NCBI RefSeq assembly: GCF_004028635.1
Contig: NZ_ML138678.1
Coordinates: forward strand, 1 to 64,000
Length of the DNA: 64,000 nt
DNA from: Streptomyces cyaneus
GTDB taxonomy: Bacteria; Actinomycetota; Actinomycetes; Streptomycetales; Streptomycetaceae
Direction of reading: 5' to 3'
Below are positions 48,693-56,108 of the stretch, piece after piece. The notes under the pieces were generated by a model, which did not search any database, had not been told where the DNA came from, and saw only the letters and a list, made by a program, of their open reading frames with translations. Within the stretch, counting starts at the first letter, position 1; each line of letters opens with the position of its first letter. The position numbers and the translations under genes are program-made.

Positions 48693-50192
48693 TCACGCAA
48701 CGAACGGCCGCACGGACTCCCCCGCCCCCGTCACCCCGCTCTCCACCAACCGTGCCGCCGCCGCCAACCTCACCGCGGCCTCCTCCGCCACCGCACCCCC
48801 CACGGTGAACGGCAGCCGCACATACCCCTCGAAAGCGCCGTCCACCCCGAACCGAGGCCCGGACGGTACCCGAACCCCGACCCGCTCCCCGACTTCGGCG
48901 AGCCGCGATCCCGACAGGCCGCCCGTCCGCACCCACAGCGTGAGTCCGCCCCTCGGCACCTCGAACTCCCACTCGGGCAGCTCCCGCCGTACGGCCGCGA
49001 CGAGCGCGTCCCGGTTCTCCCGGGCCTGGCCACGCCGCAGCTCCACGGCCTGCTCCCAACCCCCCGTGCCGAACAGCCAGTTCACGGCCAGCTGCTCCAG
49101 CACAGGCGTCCCCAGGTCGGCGTACGCGCGCGCGGCCACGAGGCTGCGGATCACATCCGGAGCCCCCCGCACCCAGCCGATCCGCATCCCGGCCCAGAAG
49201 GCCTTGCTGGCCGACCCGACGGTGATGACGGTCGACCCGGCGGGGTCGAAGGCGCACACCGGTCGCGGCATCTCGAGAACGTCATCGAGCCACAGCTCGG
49301 TCATCGTCTCGTCGGCGACGAGCACCGTTCCCGCCGACCGTGCCGCGTCCACCAGCCGCCGCCGCTGGTCCTCGTCGGCCAGCGCCCCGGTCGGGTTGTG
49401 GAAGTCGGCGACGACATAGGCGAGCCGGGGCGCGGCCTCGCGCAGCACCTGCCGCCAGCGGTCCACGTCCCAGCCGGCCAGCCCCTCGGCCATGGCGACG
49501 GGCACGAGCCGGGCGCCCGCCTCCCGCATCAGCTGGAGGATGTTGGCGTACGACGGTGACTCGACGGCGATCCGCTCACCGCGGCCCGCGAACAGATGGC
49601 AGATCGCGTCCATGGCACCCATCGCGCCGGTCGTCACCATGATCTGCTCGGGCATGGTCGCGATCCCGCGCGCCGTGTACCGGTCGGCGATCATCGCGCG
49701 CAGCGCGGGCAGCCCGGCCGGATAGTCGCCGTGGGTGTGGGCGTACGGGGGCAGCTCCTCCAGGGCGCCCTGGACGGCACGGGTCAGCCACGGCTCGGGC
49801 GCGGGCAGCGCCGCGGTGCCCAGGTCGATCATGGAGCCGAGTGCCTCGGGCGGCAGGGGCTCCAGACCACGGGCGGGCAGCGGGTTCCCGGCCGGTACGG
49901 CGGTCCAGCTCCCGGCCCCGCGCCGCGACTCCAGGAACCCCTCGGTGCGCAGCGCCTCGTACGCGGCGGCCACGGTCGTACGGCTCACCGACAGGGCGAG
50001 GGCCAGCTCACGCTCGGCGGGCAGCCGCGCGGCGACCGGGACGCGCCCCTCCAGTACGAGCAGTCGGATGCCGTCGGCCAGGGACCGGTACGCGGGCGGG
50101 CGCTTGGTGCCGGGCCCGGCGGGGCGGTCCTGCTGGGAGGTGAGGAGCCGGGCGAGTTGCGCGGCCCCCACTACGGAAGTCCACTGCGCCAT
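48693..50192 (-). CDS. MocR-family (GntR-aminotransferase) regulator, YczR-like
   Basis: A 499-residue fusion of a winged helix (PAERELALALSVSRTTVAAA) and a class I aminotransferase-like domain. PLP-binding features are FHNPTG and the lysine in SASKAFWAGMRIGW. It is divergent from a YczE-type membrane gene, the arrangement of YczR-yczE pairs in which the MocR protein regulates the membrane protein. ATG 50192 is chosen because the domain begins there; GGA lies 7 bases upstream. The ORF could be extended to 50258, but that would overlap the divergent promoter. Confidence 0.9.
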   Translation of the reverse strand: MAQWTSVVGAAQLARLLTSQQDRPAGPGTKRPPAYRSLADGIRLLVLEGRVPVAARLPAERELALALSVSRTTVAAAYEALRTEGFLESRRGAGSWTAVPAGNPLPARGLEPLPPEALGSMIDLGTAALPAPEPWLTRAVQGALEELPPYAHTHGDYPAGLPALRAMIADRYTARGIATMPEQIMVTTGAMGAMDAICHLFAGRGERIAVESPSYANILQLMREAGARLVPVAMAEGLAGWDVDRWRQVLREAAPRLAYVVADFHNPTGALADEDQRRRLVDAARSAGTVLVADETMTELWLDDVLEMPRPVCAFDPAGSTVITVGSASKAFWAGMRIGWVRGAPDVIRSLVAARAYADLGTPVLEQLAVNWLFGTGGWEQAVELRRGQARENRDALVAAVRRELPEWEFEVPRGGLTLWVRTGGLSGSRLAEVGERVGVRVPSGPRFGVDGAFEGYVRLPFTVGGAVAEEAAVRLAAAARLVESGVTGAGESVRPFVA

Positions 50193-50270
50193 GATTTCCA
50201 GTCCACCTTCCCCGAATTGGCCATGGATGGTGTTGCTTACCAAGCCACAGGGTGTCATGCATCAGTCCAC
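50178..50270. promoter_or_regulatory. Three AGTCCAC direct repeats in the MocR/YczE spacer
   Basis: AGTCCAC occurs at 50178-50184, 50200-50206 and 50264-50270, all in the same orientation; the first pair is 22 bases apart. MocR regulators commonly bind direct repeats. The sequence is short and the role is inferred from position. Confidence 0.4.
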
Positions 50271-50973
50271 TACCACCACAGGGGGGCACGTCTTGTCCAC
50301 GCAGGGGCATCCCACAGAGCGGTTCACACAAGGGCATCTCATACGGCGGCTGTCACAGCTCTACGTCGGGCTCGCGCTGTACGGCGCGAGCTCGGCGCTG
50401 CTCGTCGAGGCGGGCCTGGGTCTGGAGCCCTGGAACGTGCTGCACCAAGGCCTCGCCGAGCTCACCGGCCTGACCATCGGCGTCGTATCGATCTTCGTCG
50501 GCGCGGCGGTGCTGCTCCTGTGGATCCCGCTGCGCCAGCGCCCCGGCCTCGGCACCGTCTCCAACGTCTTCGTGGTCGGCATCGCCATGGACGGCACACT
50601 CGCCCTCGTCCCCGAGGCGCACACCCTGGCCGTACAGATCCCCCTCCTCGTGACCGGCATCGTGCTCAACGGTGTGGCCACCGGCCTCTACATCGCCGCC
50701 CGCTTCGGCCCGGGCCCCCGGGACGGCCTCATGACCGGCCTGCACCGGCGCACCGGCCGCTCGATCCGCCTGATGCGCACGGCCGTGGAGATCACGGTCG
50801 TGGTGACCGGCTTCGCCCTGGGCGGCACGGTCGGTGTGGGCACCGTCCTGTACGCGGTGTCCATCGGCCCGCTCGCCCAGCTCTTCCTGCGCGTGTTCGC
50901 CGTCCCCTCGGCATCGGACGGCAGCGCGGTCGTTGCCACCGGGCAACCCCGGCGCGCGATACTGCGTCCGTGA
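50257..50973 (+). CDS. yczE: YczE/YitT-family membrane protein
   Basis: A 238-residue protein with about five membrane helices. Signature stretches are GLGLEPWNVLHQGLAE and FGPGPRDGLMTGLHRRTG, typical of YczE. In Bacillus, YczE supports antibiotic (bacillaen/surfactin) production; its biochemical role is not known. The start is uncertain: ATG 50257 is given, but TTG 50293 has a better ribosome-binding site (GGGGGG 7 bases upstream). The stop overlaps the next gene (GTGA). Confidence 0.87.
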   Translation: MHQSTTTTGGHVLSTQGHPTERFTQGHLIRRLSQLYVGLALYGASSALLVEAGLGLEPWNVLHQGLAELTGLTIGVVSIFVGAAVLLLWIPLRQRPGLGTVSNVFVVGIAMDGTLALVPEAHTLAVQIPLLVTGIVLNGVATGLYIAARFGPGPRDGLMTGLHRRTGRSIRLMRTAVEITVVVTGFALGGTVGVGTVLYAVSIGPLAQLFLRVFAVPSASDGSAVVATGQPRRAILRP

Positions 50974-51740
50974 GCACCACGCGGATACGCCACCCCTACC
51001 TCGACCACCCCGGCCCGATCCCCTTCGCCCACCGGGGCGGGGCGGCGGACGGCCTGGAGAACACCGTGCTGCAGTTCCGGCGGGCGGTCGACATGGGCTA
51101 CCGGTACATCGAGACCGACGTCCACACCACGCGCGACGGCAAGCTCGTCGCCTTCCACGACTCGACGCTGGACCGGGTGACGGACGGGGCGGGCCGGATC
51201 TCGGACCTGCCCTGGGGCGACGTACGGCACGCGCGCGTGGCGGGCAAGGAGCCGGTACCGCTCTTCGAGGAGCTCCTGGAGACCTTCCCCGACGTGCGCT
51301 GGAACGTCGACCTCAAGGCGGAACCGGCGCTCCACCCCTTCCTGGAGCTGATCGAGCGCACCAACTCCTGGGGCCGGATCTGCGTCGGCTCCTTCTCCGA
51401 GGCCCGCGTGATCCGCGCCCAGCGGCTGGCCGGGCCCCGCCTCGCGACGTCGTACGGCACCCGGGGTGTGCTCAATCTGCGGTTGCGCTCGTGGGGCGTG
51501 CCGGCCGCGCTGCGCCGCTCGGCGGTCGCCGCCCAGGTTCCCGAGACACAGTCCGGGATCCAGGTGGTGGACCACCGCTTCGTACGGGCCGCCCACGCGC
51601 GCGGGCTTCAGGTGCACGTGTGGACCATCAACGATCCCGATGCGATGCACCGGCTCCTGGATCTGGGAGTCGATGGCATCATGACCGATCACATCGACAC
51701 ATTGCGCAAGGTCATGGAGGACCGCGGCGTCTGGGTCTGA
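50970..51740 (+). CDS. glpQ: Glycerophosphodiester phosphodiesterase
   Basis: A 256-residue GDPD enzyme that hydrolyses glycerophosphodiesters to glycerol-3-phosphate. The N-terminal catalytic block FAHRGGAADGLENTVLQF and metal-binding YIETDVHTTRDGKLVAFHD are intact, and WTINDPDAMHRLLDLGVDGI is the C-terminal signature. There is no signal peptide, so it is cytoplasmic. GTG 50970 overlaps the yczE stop. The symbol is by family; the product could equally be called UgpQ-like. Confidence 0.92.
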   Translation: MSTTRIRHPYLDHPGPIPFAHRGGAADGLENTVLQFRRAVDMGYRYIETDVHTTRDGKLVAFHDSTLDRVTDGAGRISDLPWGDVRHARVAGKEPVPLFEELLETFPDVRWNVDLKAEPALHPFLELIERTNSWGRICVGSFSEARVIRAQRLAGPRLATSYGTRGVLNLRLRSWGVPAALRRSAVAAQVPETQSGIQVVDHRFVRAAHARGLQVHVWTINDPDAMHRLLDLGVDGIMTDHIDTLRKVMEDRGVWV

Positions 51741-51797
51741 CCCCCGTCCCCGTCTCCACCCGCGCGCGGGATCATCACGGGGAAGCGAGGGCGCGGG

Positions 51798-53183
51798 GTG
51801 GGCACCGGAACCGTGCGGACAGAGTCGGCCGACGAGGCCGCCGGGCGCCGGCGCGAGCAGCGCGGCTGGTACTTCTACGACTGGGCGTGCTCCGTCTACT
51901 CGACGAGCGTGCTCACCGTGTTCCTGGGCCCCTATCTGACGTCGGTCGCCAGGGAGGCGGCGGACGCGGACGGGTTCGTCCACCCCTTGGGCATACCGGT
52001 GCGGGCGGGATCCTTCTTCGCGTACTCGGTGTCCCTGTCGGTGATCGTGGCCGTCCTGGTGATGCCCCTGGTGGGCGCGGCAGCGGACCGCACCGGCCGC
52101 AAGAAGCCTCTCCTCGCGACCGCCGCCTATGTGGGGGCCACGGCCACCACAGCCATGTTCTTCCTCGACGGCGACCGCTATCTGCTGGGCGGCCTCCTAC
52201 TGGTCGTCGCGAACGCGGCGCAGTCGGTCGCGATGATGCTCTACAACTCCTATCTCCCGCAGATCGCGCCGCCCGAGGAACGCGACGCGGTCTCCTCCCG
52301 GGGCTGGGCCTTCGGTTACGCATCGGGCTCGCTGATGCTGATCGTGAACCTGGCCCTGTACCTGGCCCACGACTCCTTCGGCGTCTCCGAGAGCATGGCC
52401 GTCCGCATCTGTCTCGCGTCGGCGGGCCTGTGGTGGGGCGCCTTCACGCTCATCCCGCTGCTACGGCTGCACGACCGCAGGTCCGCCAAAGCCGCAGCCA
52501 CAGCCAGCGGCACGAACGAGGAGACGGCCAAGAAACCGACCGCCCCAGGCTTCCGGCAACTCGCGGCGACCGTCCGCGACATGCGCCGCCACCCCCTGAC
52601 CCTCGCCTTCCTGCTCGCCTACCTCATCTACAACGACGGCGTCCAGACCGTGATCTCGCAGGCCTCGGTCTACGGCTCCGAGGAACTGGGCCTCGAGCAG
52701 TCCACGCTCATCGGCGCCGTACTGCTGGTCCAGGTACTGGCGGTGGTGGGCGCGCTCGCGATGGGGCGGCTGGCCCGGATCTACGGCGCGAAGCGGACGA
52801 TCCTCGGCTCGCTGGTCGCGTGGACGGTGACGCTGGCGGCCGGGTACTTCCTGCCGGCCGGAGCACCGGTGTGGTTCTTCGTGCTGGCGGCCGGCATCGG
52901 GCTGGTCCTCGGCGGCAGCCAGGCTCTGTCCCGCTCCCTTTTCTCCCATCTCGTCCCGCCGGGGAAGGAGGCCGAATACTTCTCGGCGTACGAGATGAGC
53001 GACCGCGGCATGAGCTGGCTCGGCCCGCTTCTGTTCGGGCTCACCTACCAGCTGACCGGAAGTTATCGGGACGCGATCATCTCCCTGGTGGCCTTCTTCA
53101 TCATCGGATTCGCCCTGCTCGCGAGGGTTCCGGTGCGCCGCGCGATCAGCGACGCGGGCAATCCGGTCCCGACAACGATTTAG
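51798..53183 (+). CDS. MFS transporter, UMF1 (Atg22-like) family
   Basis: A 461-residue 12-helix protein beginning QRGWYFYDWACSVYSTSVLT, the hallmark of the UMF1/Atg22 group, with AYLIYNDGVQTVISQASVYG at the second half. Yeast Atg22 exports amino acids from the vacuole; the bacterial substrate is unknown. The GTG at 51798 is preceded by GAGGGCGCGGG. It lies 57 bases after the phosphodiesterase on the same strand. Confidence 0.9.
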   Translation: MGTGTVRTESADEAAGRRREQRGWYFYDWACSVYSTSVLTVFLGPYLTSVAREAADADGFVHPLGIPVRAGSFFAYSVSLSVIVAVLVMPLVGAAADRTGRKKPLLATAAYVGATATTAMFFLDGDRYLLGGLLLVVANAAQSVAMMLYNSYLPQIAPPEERDAVSSRGWAFGYASGSLMLIVNLALYLAHDSFGVSESMAVRICLASAGLWWGAFTLIPLLRLHDRRSAKAAATASGTNEETAKKPTAPGFRQLAATVRDMRRHPLTLAFLLAYLIYNDGVQTVISQASVYGSEELGLEQSTLIGAVLLVQVLAVVGALAMGRLARIYGAKRTILGSLVAWTVTLAAGYFLPAGAPVWFFVLAAGIGLVLGGSQALSRSLFSHLVPPGKEAEYFSAYEMSDRGMSWLGPLLFGLTYQLTGSYRDAIISLVAFFIIGFALLARVPVRRAISDAGNPVPTTI

Positions 53184-53266
53184 CGTTCCGAGTGAAAGGG
53201 CGGTAGTGTACGCGTTTGGCCTGCCAGGCGTACCGTTACTGCGCGTCAAAGATGCCGAAACGCTGG

Positions 53267-53290
53267 GTTACATCTGCTAGCAGATGTGAC
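53267..53290. promoter_or_regulatory. Long palindrome upstream of rbpA
   Basis: The inner 18 bases (53270-53287) are the perfect palindrome ACATCTGCTAGCAGATGT. Adding three bases each side continues the symmetry with only one mismatched pair, giving a 24-base near-perfect inverted repeat. It is 85 bases before the candidate sigma-R -35 element. It could be an operator or a terminator for the upstream MFS gene, but the zero-length loop favours a protein-binding site. Confidence 0.7.
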
Positions 53291-53374
53291 AAACCGGGCG
53301 CCGGTGGGTACGACATTGGTCAGCAAGGCTGCGGCTACGACGGCGACGCATCACCCGGAACGGGACACCGATCG

Positions 53375-53400
53375 GGAATCTTTACCGCCGACCGGACGTT
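53375..53400 (+). promoter_or_regulatory. Sigma-R type promoter of rbpA
   Basis: GGAAT at 53375-53379 and GTT at 53398-53400 are separated by exactly 18 bases, the published sigma-R (thiol-oxidative stress) consensus. rbpA of S. coelicolor is a known sigma-R target. Transcription would begin near 53407, giving an untranslated leader of about 55 bases. Confidence 0.88.
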
Positions 53401-53461
53401 GACCGGATGACGACGACAGCGACACCTGTCCTGTGGGCGACAAGCCCGGGAGGCACGATTC

Positions 53462-53836
53462 ATGAGTGAGCGAGCTCTTCGCGGCACGCGCCTCGTGGTG
53501 ACCAGCTACGAGACGGACCGCGGCATCGACCTGGCCCCGCGCCAGGCCGTGGAGTACGCATGCGAGAAGGGGCACCGGTTCGAGATGCCCTTCTCGGTCG
53601 AGGCGGAGATCCCGCCGGAGTGGGAGTGCAAGGTCTGCGGGGCCCAGGCACTCCTTGTGGACGGCGACGGCCCTGAGGAGAAGAAGGCCAAGCCCGCGCG
53701 TACGCATTGGGACATGCTGATGGAGCGGCGTACCCGTGAGGAACTCGAAGAGGTCCTCGAGGAGCGCCTTGCTGTACTGCGCTCCGGGGCGATGAACATC
53801 GCGGTTCATCCCCGGGACAGCCGCAAGTCGGCCTAA
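53462..53836 (+). CDS. rbpA: RNA polymerase-binding protein RbpA
   Basis: Essential actinobacterial factor that binds RNA polymerase and sigma-HrdB and stabilises open complexes. The 124-residue protein has the Zn-binding core with Cys34 (EYACEKGHRF) and CKVCGAQA, a basic linker (KKAKPARTHWDML) and the C-terminal sigma-interaction helix RRTREELEEVLEERL. The length is typical. The gene follows a sigma-R promoter and is closed by a very strong terminator. Confidence 0.97.
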   Translation: MSERALRGTRLVVTSYETDRGIDLAPRQAVEYACEKGHRFEMPFSVEAEIPPEWECKVCGAQALLVDGDGPEEKKAKPARTHWDMLMERRTREELEEVLEERLAVLRSGAMNIAVHPRDSRKSA

Positions 53837-53890
53837 CCCCTGCGAGCCCCCCACGGGGCTTGGGCGGGGATCGACCAGGCAACGCCTGTA

Positions 53891-53933
53891 ACCGCGGGCG
53901 CCGTACGTGAAGTCGACGTACGGCGCCCGCGGT
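53891..53933. terminator. Strong terminator after rbpA
   Basis: A perfect 18-bp inverted repeat, ACCGCGGGCGCCGTACGT (53891-53908) and its complement (53916-53933), with a 7-base loop. It lies 54 bases after the rbpA stop. Confidence 0.92.
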
Positions 53934-53985
53934 TTGGCGTGCCCAAAAATGACTTGGCCTGCCAAAAACATCTGGTGTGCCAAGA
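53934..53985. repeat. Three imperfect tandem repeats, TTGGC-TGCCAAAAA type
   Basis: Units starting at 53934, 53954 and 53973 share a core like TTGGCCTGCCAAAAA, each with a short palindrome TTGGC-N-GCCAA. They lie between two terminators. Function unknown; the A-rich ends may help terminate minus-strand transcription. Confidence 0.6.
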
Positions 53986-53986
53986 A

Positions 53987-54018
53987 AGAAGCCCGGCGCT
54001 CGGTGGCACCGGGCTTCT
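53987..54018. terminator. Terminator at the end of fxsA
   Basis: AGAAGCCCGG (53987-53996) and CCGGGCTTCT (54009-54018) form a perfect 10-bp stem with a 12-base loop. On the minus strand it follows the fxsA stop by 36 bases. Confidence 0.85.
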
Positions 54019-54054
54019 CTCCATGTCTGTCAGGCGGGTCAGCGGCGGGGTCTG

Positions 54055-54609
54055 TCAGCGGGTCAGCGGCGGGCGCGGGCCCTCCGGCGCGTCCCCCGGC
54101 TCGTCCCTGATGACCTCACCCTGCACGACCTTGCCGTCGGGACGGTGTATACGCACCTGCTGGTACGCATCGCCGAACGAACCCGGGGTCGCCTCACGCA
54201 GCTTCCGGTCGAATGTCCGCTCCGCATAGCTGCTCAGGGCCTTCTGGACCGGCGGGATCAGCAGGAGCAGGCCCACCGCGTCCGAGATCAGACCAGGCAG
54301 CATGATCAGCAGGCCGCCCAGCATCATCAGGCCGTTGCCACCGCCGCTCGCCGGGGTGCCGCCGCGTTGCAGCGCCTCGTTCAGGGCCTGGAAGGCGCGT
54401 CGGCCCGCCCGCTTGATGACCACCGAGCCGAGCACGAGGCCGGCGAGCAGCAGCAGGAACACCAAGAGCCCGCTCGCCGCGTCCGCGACCACGGTCAGCA
54501 GCCAGATCTCCAGCACCAGCCACGCCGCGATGCCCAGCGGCAGAAAAGTCCGCACTCGGGAGCGCCGAGGCCGGGCGGGATAGGTGGGGGTCGGTGCGCC
54601 AGTCGTCAT
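54055..54609 (-). CDS. fxsA: FxsA-family membrane protein
   Basis: A 184-residue membrane protein with an N-terminal pair of helices (FLPLGIAAWLVLEIWLLTVV and LLVFLLLLAGLVLGSVVI) and a hydrophobic stretch LMMLGGLLIMLPGLISDAVG, the FxsA signature. In E. coli, FxsA affects phage T7 exclusion. Here its role is unknown. It lies downstream of ppm1 on the same strand. Confidence 0.9.
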   Translation of the reverse strand: MTTGAPTPTYPARPRRSRVRTFLPLGIAAWLVLEIWLLTVVADAASGLLVFLLLLAGLVLGSVVIKRAGRRAFQALNEALQRGGTPASGGGNGLMMLGGLLIMLPGLISDAVGLLLLIPPVQKALSSYAERTFDRKLREATPGSFGDAYQQVRIHRPDGKVVQGEVIRDEPGDAPEGPRPPLTR

Positions 54610-54683
54610 GAGTCCAGTGTGCCTGGGCCCGGCTCAGAGCGGGATAAGGGGACGACCGAGGCCGCCTGCGCGGTCGTAGGTGA

Positions 54684-54710
54684 CACCTGTGGCACCTGTG
54701 GCACCTGTGA
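54684..54710. repeat. CACCTGTGG x3 tandem repeat
   Basis: Three consecutive 9-base copies (the third ends in A instead of G) in the short spacer between ppm1 and fxsA. It is similar in period to the repeats at 46360-46445. Confidence 0.7.
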
Positions 54711-54728
54711 CCGCTGCTGGGCCGCAGG

Positions 54729-55547
54729 TTACGACTGGGACGGCCGCGACGGCGACGACGGCTTCGTGCGCCCCATCAGCTTGCCCACCCGCTCCCGCGC
54801 GCCCCACGACGTGACCCGCCACAGCGCCTCGACCAGGATGTCGCGACTCATCTTCGAGTCACCGAGTTCGCGCTCGACGAAGGTGATCGGCACCTCGACG
54901 ACATGGAAGCCGGCCTTGACCGCACGGCGGGCGAGGTCGACCTGGAAGCAGTAGCCCTGAGAGGCGACGTCGTCCAGGCCGAGGCCCTCGAGGGTCTCGC
55001 GGCGGAAGGCGCGGTAGCCACCGGTGATGTCGCGCAGCGGGAGATCGAGGGCGAGACGGGAGTAGAGGCTGCCGCCGCGGGAGATGAACTCGCGGGACTT
55101 CGGCCAGTTCACGACCCGGCCGCCCGGTACCCAGCGGGAGCCGAGGACCAGGTCGGCACCCTTGAGGGCGGTCAGCAGGCGGGGCAGTTCCTCGGGCTGG
55201 TGGGAGCCGTCGGCGTCCATCTCGATCAGGACGCCGTATCCCTTCTCGATGCCCCAGCGGAAGCCGGCGAGGTAGGCGGCGCCGAGGCCCTCCTTGCCCT
55301 TGCGGTGCAGGACCTGGACGTGGTCGTCCTCGACGGTCAGTTCGTCGGCGAGCTTGCCGGTGCCGTCGGGGCTGTTGTCGTCGGCCACGAGCACGTGCGC
55401 CTCGGGGACCGCCTTGCGGACCCGGCCGACGATGCTCTTGATGTTCTCCGCCTCGTTGTAGGTCGGAATGATCACCAACGCCGTGCCGAGCGGCCCGAAC
55501 TGCTTCCCCCGGTCCTGTGCCGCGAGGGTCCCGTCGCCGTCGTTCAC
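54729..55547 (-). CDS. ppm1: Polyprenol monophosphomannose synthase (Ppm1)
   Basis: GT2 enzyme that moves mannose from GDP-mannose to polyprenyl phosphate, feeding protein O-mannosylation in Streptomyces. The 272-residue protein shows VIIPTYNEAENI, the metal-binding EMDADGSHQPEELPRLL, DITGGYRAFRRETLE and SQGYCFQVDL. It lacks the Lnt-like acyltransferase domain fused in some mycobacterial Ppm1 proteins. GTG 55547 follows AAGGGGCAGCA. Confidence 0.93.
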   Translation of the reverse strand: MNDGDGTLAAQDRGKQFGPLGTALVIIPTYNEAENIKSIVGRVRKAVPEAHVLVADDNSPDGTGKLADELTVEDDHVQVLHRKGKEGLGAAYLAGFRWGIEKGYGVLIEMDADGSHQPEELPRLLTALKGADLVLGSRWVPGGRVVNWPKSREFISRGGSLYSRLALDLPLRDITGGYRAFRRETLEGLGLDDVASQGYCFQVDLARRAVKAGFHVVEVPITFVERELGDSKMSRDILVEALWRVTSWGARERVGKLMGRTKPSSPSRPSQS

Positions 55548-56108
55548 TGCTGCCCCTTCATGTCCCGTACGCAGACGTCCACCATAGTGGTCGCGGCCTG
55601 CGCTGACGCGACCACACGTTCGTATGGTGGTGTCGATTCCACAAGAGCGGGGTAAGTACAGCTTTTCGTGTGACTGTGCGCCGACTCGCGCCTTCTGCTG
55701 CGGATGGGGGCCCGGCGCCCTTCGGGCCGACCTGGGACCCGCTGGCTGCGGGTCGACCGAAAGCCGTTGTCTACTGAGCGCCCGGGCCCCACCCGGGTCA
55801 CACCTCCCCGACCGGCCGGAACGTTCCGTCGTCGCCGCGCGAGCGCTGAGCCTGGCTCCCAGTGGCGGTGCCCCGGTGCGGCACACCGTCCCTGACCCAG
55901 CGGCTTTGCGACGGGTTCGGGGAAGTTCCGCGGTTCCCCGGTCGGGCGTCCGGTGGTGGACTCGGCCGAACCTATCGGCCCCGGGCCTCCGCCTGTCAAC
56001 AGCCGTTTGACCTGCGGTTATTCACTCAATCCCCTGGTCAGCGCGGAGGATGCGCAGGTCGCACGACGGGGTGGTGCGGACCGATCGGGTTCGCGCCACC
56101 CCGGGAGA
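55548..56108. other. Long intergenic region with a nested hairpin before ppm1
   Basis: No credible gene is seen in 561 bases. At 55579-55630 there is a nested inverted repeat: inner arms GTGGTCGCG/CGCGACCAC with an 11-base loop, outer arms CCACCATA/TATGGTGG with a 7-base asymmetry. It starts 31 bases upstream of the ppm1 start, so it could fold in the ppm1 leader RNA. The rest shows no repeat or operator. Confidence 0.6.
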
